A stretch of 64,000 bases of DNA from Narthecium ossifragum. Lineage: Eukaryota; Streptophyta; Magnoliopsida; Dioscoreales; Nartheciaceae. The translations under genes and the position numbers were made by a program. Each line of letters starts with the position of its first letter. Position 1 is the stretch's first letter. Positions 43,922 to 55,095 of this stretch are shown in pieces. The notes under the pieces are model-generated. The model had not been told where the DNA came from, did not search any database, and saw only the letters and a list, made by a program, of their open reading frames with translations. The stretch lies in contig OY986971.1 of NCBI GenBank assembly GCA_963920575.1, positions 10,914,779-10,978,778 on the forward strand. The letters are read 5' to 3'.

Positions 43922-44687
43922 CCAACTTACCAAGCACTTGCTACAACGTAGCCCTTCAGTAAACAATTTATAATAAATCGAAGGAAAATTGGAAAATTAT
44001 GAAATCAATTGGGTTAGAGAGTAGATTCAAAGATCTACAACTCTTATGCTCATCACAACCCAAGATCATGTACGTATCGGCCGAAAAACTCGCCGCAAGC
44101 CGGCTGTTCTTCAAGAACAGCAAAAACCGAAAAATCCGAGGTTAATCATGCATAAAACCTACTAAGATCTGAACTAAAGATCACAAAACCCATATCAGAA
44201 AATTTACTAGGGATGAGAAAACCAGCAAGACAAAGATCAACAAGATCCAACGTCTAGATCTAGAGAAACCCAAAGAAGAACACAGTAGGTAGAAGAACCT
44301 ACCTGAAACACACTCCTCGACTGATTCCCTGCGAACTGGTCTCCAACACAGCTCCAAACCACTTCAAGGATCTTCCTCTCGTTGCCATGATTCCAACAAG
44401 CCTTGGAACACCCAAAACGGTGGCCGGAGGAGGGAGAACGGTGAAGAAGAAGGAGCTGCCAGAGAAGCAGGGGAAGAAAACAGAGCCGCGGGTGAAGAAG
44501 AAAGAAGGAAGAAGAAAGGGAGAAGAAGGAGGAGGAGAAGAGGAAGAAAGGGAGAAGAAGGAGGAAGGGGAAAACCGGGGGAAGGGGGGAAAAGGTGAAG
44601 GAGGGGAGGGAAAGTCCTCCCCTTCTGACAGGAGAGAGCGACGGCCAACGACGTCCGTCCTCGTGAAGCAGAAAAAGCCACCGACGC

Positions 44688-44868
44688 AAGTCCGATCGAT
44701 CGCTCCAAGGCGCGATCGATCGCTCGCGGCCCGGATCGATCCAAACACCAAGTCGGATCGATCCGACAAAGGCTGGATCGATCCAACACCAAGTCGGATC
44801 GATCCGAGCGGGTCAAAACCCACCGACTCGTGAGCGAGTCCGATCGATCGCGATCGATCGCTCAAGGG
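44688..44868. promoter_or_regulatory. GATCGATC array in solo LTR
   Basis: About nine cores in 180 bp: TCCGATCGATCGCTCC, GCGATCGATCGCTCG, CGGATCGATCCAAAC, TCGGATCGATCCGAC, TGGATCGATCCAAC, TCGGATCGATCCGAG, and a doubled GATCGATCGCGATCGATCGC near 44842. The twin array is at 62268-62460. Confidence 0.6.
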
Positions 44869-45865
44869 CCGTATGCTGCCCAAAAGCAAGCTTCAGCGCG
44901 CCCGAGCTGGGATCTTCCGATCCCGGGTCCACCTAGCCATTCTAAACAAACACTAACACATACAAGGTAAGTGTGTGCACACGCGGGTGTGAAACAAACC
45001 AACAAGGCGCAATTTACCAAATTGCCCTTGCGGTCAACAACGAGCCACAGGGGTAGAGGGACAGGTCCTCACACTGGTGAACCTCGCTGCATACTGCGCC
45101 ACTGACTGCGTATCCTGGTAGATGCTGAGGTACTCCCGAACCAAGGCCTGACGCGCACTCTGAGGGAAGTAAGCGTCGAGAAAAGATGAACGGAATGTAA
45201 CCCACGAGGGGTCACTCAGGTTCCCGAGGGCTAAGACAGTACTCCACCAGTCCAAATACAACATTGACACGACGGACTCCTCTTAGCCGGTCGTCCCCGT
45301 CGAGCTGGAACGCCGCCAGTCTGACCTGAACCCGGTCATCCTGGATGAACAAAGCGTCGAGGACACGATTGACACGACGGACTCCTCTTAGCCGGTCGTC
45401 CCCTACTGCCGGATCACCCTCAGCGCCACTGAACCTGGGCGGGTTCAGCTACTGGAAGGTGATCATCGATGCCGTCACAGCACGTTCGCTAAGTGGCAGA
45501 AGAACCCTCTCGACGAAAAAAGAGGCGTTTTCCCCCACTGCGAACTCAACACTCGTCTCTGGTGCTGGTGCAGAATCTCGGGGTATAGCTGCAGCGGCTA
45601 CTGGAGCCTGCTGGGTGGTGCGCTGCTCACGCGACTGGCCATGACTCACAACGGAACGAGGCACCCGACTCCTCGGCATCTGCACCCCTACCATAAATAA
45701 CAAGTATCCACTTGTCAGAAATTGCAAAACAAGCAGTATAAACAAGAAGCGAAAAAGCATAACACATCAAAAGAAGCATGCAAGGATGTTCTATACATAG
45801 AACTAACCCATTCCACGCTCAATCTCAACCGAAACCTGATCCTAATCCTGGGATCTATAACTTAT

Positions 45866-45877
45866 GCTCTGATACCA
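45866..45877 (-). other. Primer-binding site, initiator-Met type (copy 1)
   Basis: The minus strand reads TGGTATCAGAGC, complementary to the initiator-Met tRNA 3' end, three bases from the LTR at 45881. Confidence 0.88.
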
Positions 45878-45880
45878 ATC

Positions 45881-46460
45881 TGTCGCACCCCGACCCGTGA
45901 AAGCCCAACCGGGCCCAGCGATGCGAACCGAAACCCAGCAAACCACGGAAATAATTGACGAGGGTTCCCTCTAACCTAGTGGTCTCCCTAACAATTCACC
46001 AAAGCACCCTCAATTTAAAAGACATAATTAAATTACAAGCCTCGAACCTCAGATTACAAAACCCAAGTGAATTTAATATACATATCCTTGGAGAGGGTAA
46101 GATTCAAATACAACATTTATACTCCCGTAGGAGACTAACTAACCAAGGTTTCAAAAGCAGTAAAAGATCACCACCTCTCAGACTTCGCCTTTCACCGCCG
46201 CACCACCGACCAACTGCCCGGTAGGGGCCACCAAAGAGGAGCTAGCGTCTACACCTGCAAAACGCAGCCCGGGTAGGAGTGAGCACTAAGCTCAGCAGGG
46301 TTTCACATGACGACACACAGAAGGAAGAGGGAAACGCAAGAGTGTCGCCCTCAAGTAAGACCTGGATGTATACAGGGGTCCCATAACCCCACCTTGTGTC
46401 CCTGAGGTCCTACGATCATGGTCTTCCAGAAGAACTGGTCACATGTCGGGTCACACTCAG
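45881..46460 (-). mobile_element. 5' LTR of gag-only chromovirus, copy 1, truncated
   Basis: It starts TGTCGCACCCCGACCCGTGA next to the PBS and matches the first part of the LTR at 26595 and the LTR at 63436. It is cut at 46460 by another LTR start. Confidence 0.85.
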
Positions 46461-46575
46461 TGTCGCACCCCGGCCCAGAAAACCCATCCGGACCGAGACA
46501 CGAGGGGGGGGGGTTCCTACATCTACTAACAACAACTGGCGGAAACAGTTACATAAGAAACAGAGAGCGGAAGTA
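46461..46575 (-). mobile_element. Terminal fragment of another chromovirus LTR
   Basis: It starts TGTCGCACCCCGGCCCAGAA and continues AAACCCATCCGGACC, a start resembling the LTRs at 12474 and 19438 rather than those at 42588 or 50950. After about 115 bp it fuses directly to integrase coding sequence, so most of the LTR and the integrase C-terminus were lost in one rearrangement. Confidence 0.65.
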
Positions 46576-46578
46576 AAT

Positions 46579-49449
46579 CTAACTACTATTATAACTCTTC
46601 TGCCGTCTCTGAGCCGTGAAAACCCTCTGCCTGATCTGCACTAAACTCTCTAGCAACCGCCTGACCACGTCTGGACCGGTGAGTGAACCCACTCCAACCT
46701 CTATCCAGCACACTGGGGAATGACACGGCCTTCCGTACAACGCCTCGAAAGGTGCTACTCCAAGACTGGACTGGTAGTTGTTGTTGTAGGCGAACTCTAC
46801 CAAAGGAACATGCTCCTCCCAGTTGCCTCCTGCATCGAGGACACATGCTCTCAACATGTCCTCCAAGATTTGGATCGTTCGCTCTGACTGCTCGTCTGTT
46901 TGCGGATGGAAAGCTGTACTGAAAGTTAGATGGGTGCCAACTGCCTCCTGAAAGTCTCGTCAGAACCTTCTGGTGAACCTGGGGTCACGGTCTGACACGA
47001 TAGAAACTGGAACTCCGTGTAGTCTGACCACCTCTCTGACGTACAAGCTTCCCAACCTGTCCATCGAGTCTGTCACCCGCATAGGCTGGAAGTGCGCCGA
47101 TTTGGTCAATCGATCAACGATAACCCAAATCGCGTCATTCCCCCTAGGAGATCTCGGTAGCCCGGTCACGAAGTCCATCGTGATGTAACCCCGGAGTCCG
47201 CTGGTGCTCTGCCTTAACATTCTGACAGGTAAGGCAGCGCGATACGAACTCCGTTACTGCCCTCTTCATCCCGCGCCACCAGAACTGTCGCCGAAGATCC
47301 TGGTACATCATGGTGCCGTCGAGATGAACTGCAAAACGAGAGTGGTGGAACTCTCGTAGGACGTCGTCTCGTAGGACTGGATCTGCTGGAACTGCTACTC
47401 TGCCTCTGAACCGTAGCCCTCCGTTTGACGATACTGTCCAGTCCCCGTCTGCACCCTCCATGCCCGCCGATGTGCGTAACTCCTCGAGCTCTGGGTCACT
47501 GTGTTGTGCCTCTAACACTCTGGCAAGAACCGCTGGCATACTCTGCACTGCATAAAGGAAGCTGCTGGATCCCCGATCCTTAAACTCGAGCCCCAACTGG
47601 CCCACCGTCTCTAGAGCCTGCCACTGCCGCGCTGACAACCCTGCAACTGCTGCTCTGGTGTCTCTCACCTGCCTACTCAGCGCGTCTGCTATGACGTTTG
47701 CCTTACCAGGATGGTAATACAACGCAAAGTCGTAGTCCTCCAGTAGCTCCATCCAACTTGCTGCCTCAGATTGAGGTCACGTTGGGTGAAAACGTGCCTC
47801 AAACTCTTATGGTCCGAGAAGACTGAGAACTTCACGCCATAGAGATAATGCCGCCAGGTCTTCAGGGCGAAGACCACCGTTGCTAGATCCAAGTCATGAG
47901 TCGGGTAGTTCCTCTCATGATTCTTCAGCTGACGAGAACCATAAGAAAATACATGGCCCTCCTGCATGAGGACACACCCCAAACCCTCACTGCTAGCGTC
48001 GCAGTAGACACTGTAACCAACACCTCGCTCGGGGATGATCAGCACCAGCGCACTGGTCAACCTGGTCCTCAGCTCCACGAAGGCTCGCTCACAAGCATCA
48101 TCCCACACGAACGAGACGGCCTTCTGTGTCAGTCTGGTCAACGGTCCGGCAACTTTGGAGAAGTCCCGCACGAACCATCTGTAGTAACCCGCCAGGCCTA
48201 AGAAACTACGGACTTCGGGCACTGTTCTCGGTCTCTGCCACTATACCACTGCCTCGACCTTGGCCGGGTCAACTGAGATCCCTGCTGCCGACACCACGTG
48301 TCCAAGGAATCCCACCTGTGCAAGCCAGAACTCACACTTGGAAGCCTTGGCATAAAGCCGATGCTCCCGAAGTAGCTGCAACACTGTCGTCAAGTGTCGC
48401 TCGTGCTCCGCCTCTGGCCGGGAGTAGATAAGGATGTCATCGACGAACACCACCACGAACTTGTCTAGGAAAGGCCGGAAGATCCTCTGCAAGAGATCCA
48501 TGAACGCTGCTGGTGTGTTCGTCAGCCCAAACGGCATCACCACGAACTCGTACAGGCCGTATCGAGTCCGAAAAGCCGTCTTCGGGATGTCGCAATCCCG
48601 AACCCTAAACTGGTGGAAGCCGGTGCAAAGGTCAATCTTCGAGAACACTGAAGATCCTCGCAGCTGATCAAACAAGTCATCGATCCTCGGCATCGGATAC
48701 CGGTTCTTCACCGTCACCCTGTTGAGCCGCCTGTAGTCTATGCAAAGTCGAAGGGTACCATCCTTCTTCTTTGCGAACAACACTGGCGCCCCCCAGGGAG
48801 ACATGCTAGGACGGATGAAACCTCTGCTGGTAAGCTCGTCTAGCTGGGTCCTCAACTCACTCTGCTCTGCTGGTGCCATCCTGAAAACTGGGAGAGAGAT
48901 CAGTACGGTACCCGGTACCAAGTCGATCTCAAAATCGACCTCTCTAGGCGGTGGAAGCCCTGGCAACCCCTCGGGAAACACATCGGTGTAGTCGCACACG
49001 ATCCTGGGGAAACTGCTCTGCTGCACTCCCTCTGACCCAAACAGGGACAGGCTGGCCAGCAAGGTTGAAAGCTCGCTGCCACGCCTCCCCACACCACAAG
49101 CGAAGGAATCCGCTGAAAACCGATCCCCCAACAACACAAACTGTGTCCCATCGGGTGTCCAAGCGACCACCCTCCGGCGACCACAGTCGATGATAGCTCG
49201 GTATGCTGCTAACCAGTCCATACCGAGTATCACATCGAAGCCTGTCATGTCTAGCACCCGCAGGTCTAGACAGACACGGAGGCCTCCAATCTCCAAAGAA
49301 CAAGATCGACAGACCCGGTCTACCCTGACTGTGCCACCGATCGGTGAGTCTACAGACTGTGCCACCTCTAGCCAACTCGTCTCTAATCCTAGCGATGCCA
49401 CACACATGCTAGCAATATAGGAATGAGATGCCCCAGAGTCTATCAGCAC
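46579..49449 (-). pseudogene. pol: Chromovirus protease-RT-RH-integrase relic
   Basis: Protease begins [15 protein letters not shown] (catalytic DSG intact), then [18 protein letters not shown] follows: [53 protein letters not shown], and catalytic FVDD in [12 protein letters not shown] (about 48440). A TAG at 48238 interrupts the thumb. RNase H ([22 protein letters not shown]) breaks by frameshift near 47755. Integrase has its zinc finger (HHSRFAVHLDGTMMY...CLTCQNVK), a short deletion near 47195, [19 protein letters not shown] and the [16 protein letters not shown] helix. It is lost after QRRQKSY at about 46585, with no chromodomain. All catalytic RT residues survive, but the copy is dead. 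Its gag and PBS lie immediately upstream. Confidence 0.9.
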
Positions 49450-49499
49450 ATCTACTAAAGAACTAGAAAGCTCAAAGATACCTCTGAGGACGGTTGGCT

Positions 49500-50744
49500 C
49501 TGCCGCTGCCCGCTGATACTGCTGCGGCTATTGGTACGGCTGGTAAAGCTGAACGGTGTCCGGCTGCTTGCGCCCTGGAAGAGCGAACACACGCCCCCGC
49601 TGACCGCCTCCACCTCTGGAGCAGCCCGGTCCAGCCCCTGACCCGCGCCCATTACTGCTCCCCTGCCAGGCACCGTACCCCCCGCCTCTACTGCCCTGCG
49701 GCACAGCGCTCCGCGCCCCTCGCATGGGACAGTCCTTGCGGAAGTGTCCCGGCTGCCCGCACTGGAAACAAGTGGCTGGCGCGCCACCAGGCTGCTGACC
49801 CTGGCCTCCCCCTGACGAAGCCTGCCCAGACGGCCCGGCCGTCAGGAGAAACTGGCCTGGCGGACTCGGCAACTGTGCCTGGAACTACTGCGGGCGCTGC
49901 GACCGCTGCTGAAAGCGTCGCTGACGCCGCTGGTGCCCTCCACCGTATCCCCCTCTGAACTAGGGTCTCTGCGGTGCACTGGTAGAGGATGCTGGTGGAA
50001 CTGCCCGACACCTCTCGTCTTGCATCTGCGCCTCCACTACCAAGGCGCAGTTCATGACTGCTGAGTGCGTCTGAAAGCAGTAGGAACTCGTCTGGAGCCT
50101 GATCTCTGGATGAAGACCCCACTCGAACTGTCGTGCCCTGGCCACTGAATCTGCTGCCACTGCCCCCGCGAAACAGATTAAGTGCGTGAACCGGGTGGCA
50201 TATTGCTGCACAGAGCGACTACCCTGCAGGAGGGACTGGTACTCGCGAGACAAGGCGTCACGCGTACTCTCCGGGAAGTACGCGTCCAAGAACAACGCCC
50301 TGAACTCCTCCCACGTCGGCTCCTCTCTGCCACTAGTGTGTTGGGCAGTGCACCACCAGTCAAGGGCGTCACCAACGAGCTGGAACGCCGCGAGGGTGAC
50401 CCGGATCCGGTCATCCCCGACGAAGAGAGCGTCGAGAACGCGCAAGACTCCTCGGAGGCAGCCGTCTGCCGTGGTCGGATCTCCAGTCTCACCGCTGAAC
50501 CTAGACGGGTTCAGCCGCTAGAAGTCCATCATGACCGCTGCCGCAGCCCGCCCATCGACCAGATCGAGGACCCCCTCCTCGGTGAGAGGGGCCTCCTCCC
50601 GTGCGACCGCAGCCGTCGCTGGTGATGGTCCAGTCTGTCGAGCTCTGACCGTCCTAACAGGTGCTACCCTGTCTGGTCGAGCGACCGACCAGGTCGTGCC
50701 CCACCTCGACCAACAACCGAAGGTCGATCTCGAACTCCCGACAT
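49500..50744 (-). pseudogene. gag: Chromovirus Gag relic
   Basis: It starts at the ATG at 50744 (MSGVRDRPSVVGRGG). A frameshift near 50665 leads into EEAPLTEEGVLDLVDGR, then a stop and LNPSRFSGETGDPTTAD. The longest clean piece is 50445-49960 with RVLDALFVGDDRIRVTLAAFQLVGDALDWW, the DAYFPESTRDALSREY segment, QQYATRFTHL and ARQFEWGLHPEIRL. After stops at 49957 and about 49895 the C-terminus holds a zinc knuckle CFQCGQPGHFRKDC and a Gly/Arg-rich tail to 49528. It belongs to the same element as the pol to its left and the PBS/LTR to its right. Confidence 0.87.
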
Positions 50745-50934
50745 CTGTGCAATCACCAACGACAACGAGCGTTCACTCGTCAGAAGCCGCAGAAACAAGG
50801 TAACACAAACAGAAAGCGGAAAAAGCACAACACATCAACAGGAGCATGCACGGATGTTCTACACATAGAACTAACCCATTCCACGCTCAATCTCAACTGA
50901 ATCCTGATCCTAAACCCTGGGATCTACAACCTAT

Positions 50935-50946
50935 GCTCTGATACCA
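50935..50946 (-). other. Primer-binding site, initiator-Met type
   Basis: The minus strand reads TGGTATCAGAGC, three bases from the LTR that starts at 50950. Confidence 0.88.
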
Positions 50947-52003
50947 AGCTGTCGCGCCCCGAACAGCGAAAGCCCAACCGGGCCGGGCAACGCGAACCGG
51001 AACCTACAAACGAGGAAAAAGAACGGCGAGGGTTCCTTCTAACCTATTGGTCTCCCTAACAATTCATCAAAAACCCCCAATTAAAAGACATTAATTCAAC
51101 AACATCGAACCACAGATTCAAAACTCAAAGTGTTTAATATACATAACCTCGGAGAGGGGAAGATCCAAAATACAACATTACTCCCGTAGGAGACTAACTA
51201 ACATAAGGTAAAAGCAGTAAATATCGCCACCTCTCAAAGTCCACTAGGTGCCGCCGCACCGCCGACCAACTGCCCGGCAGGGGCCATGGAGGAAGAAATG
51301 ACGCCTGCACCTGCAAAACGCAGCCAGGGTAGGTGTGAGCACTAAGCTCAGTAGGGATCTACTGTCGCGCCCCGACCCGCGTAGGCCCAACCGGGCCGGG
51401 CGACGCGAACCGGAACCTAACCTACTGCGGAAATTTTGGCGAGGTTTCCCTCTATTCGTAGTGGTTACCCTAGCAAGTCATAATCATCCTGTATTAACAA
51501 CAATTACAAACCCAAAGACAGAACTGATATAATATTACAAAATCCTCAAACAGGGAAATTATACATTTATCACTCCCGTAGGAGATTATCTATAACAAAA
51601 GGTAAAGACTGGAAGATCGCCACCTCTCAAGTACCGCCAGACGCCGCCAAGTCACCAAACACCGGCCCGGTAGGGGCGACCGAAGAAGAGCTAGAGCCAG
51701 CACCTGCAAAACGCAGCCCGGGTAGGAGTGAGCACTAAGCTCAGCACGGACACTACACTACGACATTCACAAGGGAGGGAACACAACAGTGTCGTCCCCA
51801 AGTTTATCCTAGGTGTATACAAGGGTCCCATAACCCTACCGGATGTCCGTGAACGCAGGCCCAAAACACTACAACTCTCAACAGGATACAGAACACTGTT
51901 TGGCGAGCCAGAACACCGCTGGGCAGGCACTCCTCCTCCCAAGAGTTTAGGAACACCGGACTCCGGCTACACTTCGGATACAACTTGAAGTCGACACGAC
52001 CTC

Positions 52004-53672
52004 TGATGAGTGCATGAAAGTACACTCTGAACAACCTTATAACCATCTCAATTGCTAGATTATTATCCTTCATCAGCATCTTTATTACTATTTTTATATC
52101 TATATGTGCTTCACATGGTTGTTTGGAAAATGCAGGAAAAAGGAGAAAAGAAGCTGAAAAGTGTACATGGATCAAATTTAAAGATTTATCTGTACCTGCT
52201 CATGAAGAACCAGAGGATGTGTCATACATGGTTGGAAAGCTCTTGAAGTCTAGATTCTGGAGAATTTTACGGTTCGTTATTCCGAGTTTTCTAGAGGAAG
52301 TTACGGCAATTTCAGTACCGATGCGCAGTCTGAATGGCAGAAAGGAAAATAAGCTGGACGTCCGAGCGAAGGTCCGATCGATCGGACCACGCAAAAACGT
52401 GACAGAACATGTGTTTTTCAGCCACAACACATCCGATCGATCCCTCCATCGCTCTTATGGGGTTCGATCGATCCGACACCAATGGTCCGATCGATCGGGC
52501 TCGGAAAAAGTCAAAAACAGCGGATTTTTACTCAACCGATCGATCCAACACTCATAATTCGATCGATCGGACTTGGGAATTAAAGGGTGACAGAACGTAT
52601 GCTTTTTAGAGGAACACAATTCGATCGATCGGACCATCGATCGAACTCGGGAAGAGCCAGAGATGAAGAATTTTTACGAAGTCGATCGATCCGACTCCTT
52701 TAGTCCGATCGATCGGGCTCGGGCGTAAATAGAAGTTGGAGATTTCAATGAGACCGATCGATCCAACATCCCGAGGAGGATCGATCGGACGTTTCCAGTG
52801 AATTAAATCAACGGTTTTCATTTAACCCGAGTTTAGGCCTATAAATAGGATACTTAGGGTTATCAAAAGGGGACTTTTGGGAGGACTTTTGGCAGCGTTT
52901 GGAGGCGAGGAGAAGGGTTCCAGGCTTGGTTTTCTTTTCTTATTTCTTCTTTATTTCTCCATTAGTTTTGTTGCCCTCATGGTGAACATGAGTGGCTAGT
53001 TTCTTTTCTAAGGTACCGATGTAGCCTAACTGAATCGTTCAATGTTATTGGATCATGATTATTTAATCAGTTTATTTTCCTTGTTTCATTCATTATTATA
53101 ACTGAAATCTTAAATACCTTTATCTGGCCAATAGAAGTATTATAGATTGTTGTATGTGAGATTGGGCGAGGGTTCATTCCCTAATCTTGCAGGATCTATG
53201 AATGAATGAGTTTATGTCGAGGCCGGGTTCAAGCTAAGAGTATTCTTGGTTCATAATTGTTCTTCAGAGCTTAATGGATTCTTGATTAACACTTAGTTAT
53301 GGGTTCATTAGCTAGGGTTAATTGAGGGTACTTGGTGAAGACCGCGGCCGAACGGATCATCATACCGGAAGAACGAGCCCTTGGAATTAAACTGAGATCT
53401 TTATTGATTCAATGCAAAGAATGAGGATGTTATGGTGAAATCGGAACCTTAGTATCCATCCATCATATTTTCATCGTTTTCTTATTTCGTTATTTGGTCA
53501 TCTATTTTCGAGACTTCATATTTCTTCTTTTCTCTTCCATATTTTCTTTCTTTTCTGTTCTTAGCATTTTACTCTATTAATCTCTACAAATCTCTGTGGG
53601 TACGATACTCGTCTTGCTACTATACTGATTGCACCGATTCGTATACTTGCGAGATATAAAATTTATTCATCA
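52004..53672 (+). mobile_element. 5' LTR of element A
   Basis: It starts TGATGAGTGCATGAAAGTAC and ends TTTATTCATCA. The palindrome array is at 52376-52787 and the TATA box TATAAATA at 52840. Confidence 0.95.
52376..52787. promoter_or_regulatory. GATCGATC array in 5' LTR of element A
   Basis: Eleven GATCGATC cores, mostly with TCC/GGA flanks, end about 55 bp before the TATA box. One near-match of the solo copy at 2998 (CCGATTGATCGG) is an exact core here. Confidence 0.6.
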
Positions 53673-53678
53673 AGTTTT

Positions 53679-53695
53679 TGGCGCCGTTGCCGGGG
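53679..53695 (+). other. Primer-binding site of element A (tRNA-Asp type)
   Basis: TGGCGCCGTTGCCGGGG, six bases after the LTR end and identical to the site of the 12.7-kb element. Confidence 0.92.
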
Positions 53696-53721
53696 ATTTG
53701 ATTAGAGTTTATTTGTAGTGA

Positions 53722-55095
53722 ATGCAAGGTCGCCGATCACGGAAAGAAAAGTTGTTGCCCTTGAACGATAAAGTAGATCAAATTGGTTGGAAGAAAAGAT
53801 CTAACAAAGACAGCCTGTACACATCAGATCTAGGAGTTCAAGAGGAGGAACAAGAGGAGATGGCGCTTAATAACAATTTACGTCCTTTGGAGGAGTACGC
53901 GAGGCCAACTATTTCTACCTCACCTTCGTGCATTGCGTTACCTGCAGAGGCTAGAAATTATGAACTTAAAAATCTACATTTTTCTATGCTTCCTGAATTT
54001 CATGGTTTACCTTCTGAGGATGCACTAACTTTTGTGAAAGATTATTATGCTACTATTCAGACTTTTCCTCTAGGTGGCATTACTGAAAATCAATTGAGAA
54101 TGCGTTGTTTTCCTTACACCTTGAAGGATAAAGCGAAGAGATGGTTGATGTCGTTGCCTCCTGGATTACTCACTACTTGGGATGCAATTTATAACAAGTT
54201 TGTTAGTAAATTTTATTCTCATGCCATGACTACTAACTTGAGAAGGCAAATTCCAAATTTTCAGCAATCTGATGGAGAACCATTCCATGAAGCATGGGAT
54301 AGATTTAAGATGCTTTTGATGCAATGTCTACATCATAACTATTCTTTAGAAAATCAGATGCAATATTTTTATGATGGACTAAATCTTTCTTGTCAGACCA
54401 TGGCAGATAATGCTGCAGGTGGAGCAATGTTCAAAAGGACACCACCGGAGGCATATGAAATCTATGAGATGCTAGGATCAAACTCGCAGCAGAGGGACAT
54501 GAGGAATAAGGCGAGAGGCATCTATGAGCTGAACCAGAATGATGACATGGCAAGGCAGATTGCAACCCTTAACAAGAAGATAGACGCTATGATGTCCACA
54601 CAAGCAAAACCGGTTGAGGTTTGTTCAATTTGCAATATTGTTGGTCATAGGTTTGATTCATGTCCTTCTGGTAGTGAATTTCCTGAATATGTGCAAGAGT
54701 AAGCTAATTTGATGAATGCTTATAACCCGAGACCTAGATTTGACCCTTATGCAAATACTTACAATCCTGGTTGGAGGGAACATCCGAATTTTTCATGGAA
54801 AAATAATGCTAATCCTAGTATGCCTTCTGCTAATCAGTCTAACTCACCTGTTAAGTCGTCTTTGGAAGCGACTATGTTAGCTTTTATGCAAAAAATAGAC
54901 TCAAGGATGGAACAACAAGATTCAACCATTGCTCGACAAGGTGCGGCCATTGCTCAGCATGATGCGGTACTAAAGAATGTTGCAGCATCCATTGGGAAGT
55001 TGGAAGTTCAAGTGGGACAGCTTGCATATGCTGTACGAGCCCATGTTCCAGGCAGATTTCCAAGCCAACCAGAGCAAGCCAACGAAGATTATTGA
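53722..55095 (+). pseudogene. gag: Gag of element A, one nonsense codon
   Basis: The frame starts MQGRRS, the same first residues as Gag of the 12.7-kb element. The Retrotrans_gag capsid spans about residues 90-245 (FHGLPSEDALTFVKDYYATI, LKDKAKRWLMSLPPG, QSDGEPFHEAWDRFKMLL, YDGLNLSCQTMADNAAGG). The zinc knuckle CSICNIVGHRFDSC is at about 301-314. A TAA at 54700-54702 interrupts at YVQE, where a Gln is expected (probably a CAA-to-TAA change), and the same frame continues MNAYNPRPRFDPYANTYNPGWREHPNFSW. A coiled-coil-like tail runs to 55095 (SIGKLEVQVGQLAYAV, GRFPSQPEQANEDY). The protease lies in the +1 frame, overlapping the end. Gag would package this RNA or a helper's RNA. Confidence 0.9.

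Larger units (their letters stand above)
42588..45073 (-). mobile_element. Solo chromovirus LTR inserted in gag
   Basis: 2486 bp, starting TGTCGCGCCTCGACCCGCGA and ending GTAGAGGGACAGGTCCTCACA, with a perfect TSD CTGGT (42583-42587 and 45074-45078). Its near twin is the LTR at 50950-62662 (2493 bp of its own sequence), which is followed by the same gag junction. It contains a 22-bp palindromic tandem repeat (43860-43921), a purine tract (44430-44640) and a GATCGATC array (44688-44868). Confidence 0.92.
41709..45679 (-). pseudogene. gag: Gag of the split-LTR chromovirus, interrupted, no pol
   Basis: It starts at the ATG at 45679 (MPRSRVPRSVVSHGQ) and reads to 45074: ASMITF, then a stop, LNPPRFSGAEG, RVLDALFIQDDRV, VRLAAFQLDGD, SSFLDAYFPQSARQALVREYLSIYQ, AQYAARF. 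The solo LTR at 42588-45073 interrupts it at the CTGGT site. It resumes at 42587 with RLVRFAGPLASDPLARAQQFQWVLRSKIRL and a zinc knuckle CYQCGQPGHFHRES (about 41901-41943), possibly preceded by a second, broken knuckle. Within about 200 bp the 3' LTR begins, so protease, RT and integrase are missing altogether. The element is therefore gag-only (about 1.7 kb interior). A 36-bp templated insertion (45263-45298) breaks the frame. Confidence 0.85.

Noticed and set aside
43860..44868. Regular palindromic repeats as a CRISPR array
   Set aside because: No constant repeat with unique equal-length spacers, no cas genes, and a eukaryotic context.
52409..52609. Small frames rich in DRS/IDR (also 3403-3603 and 57727-57927) as possible proteins
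   Set aside because: They are translations of the GATCGATC array inside LTRs, occur identically in every LTR copy, and have no domain.
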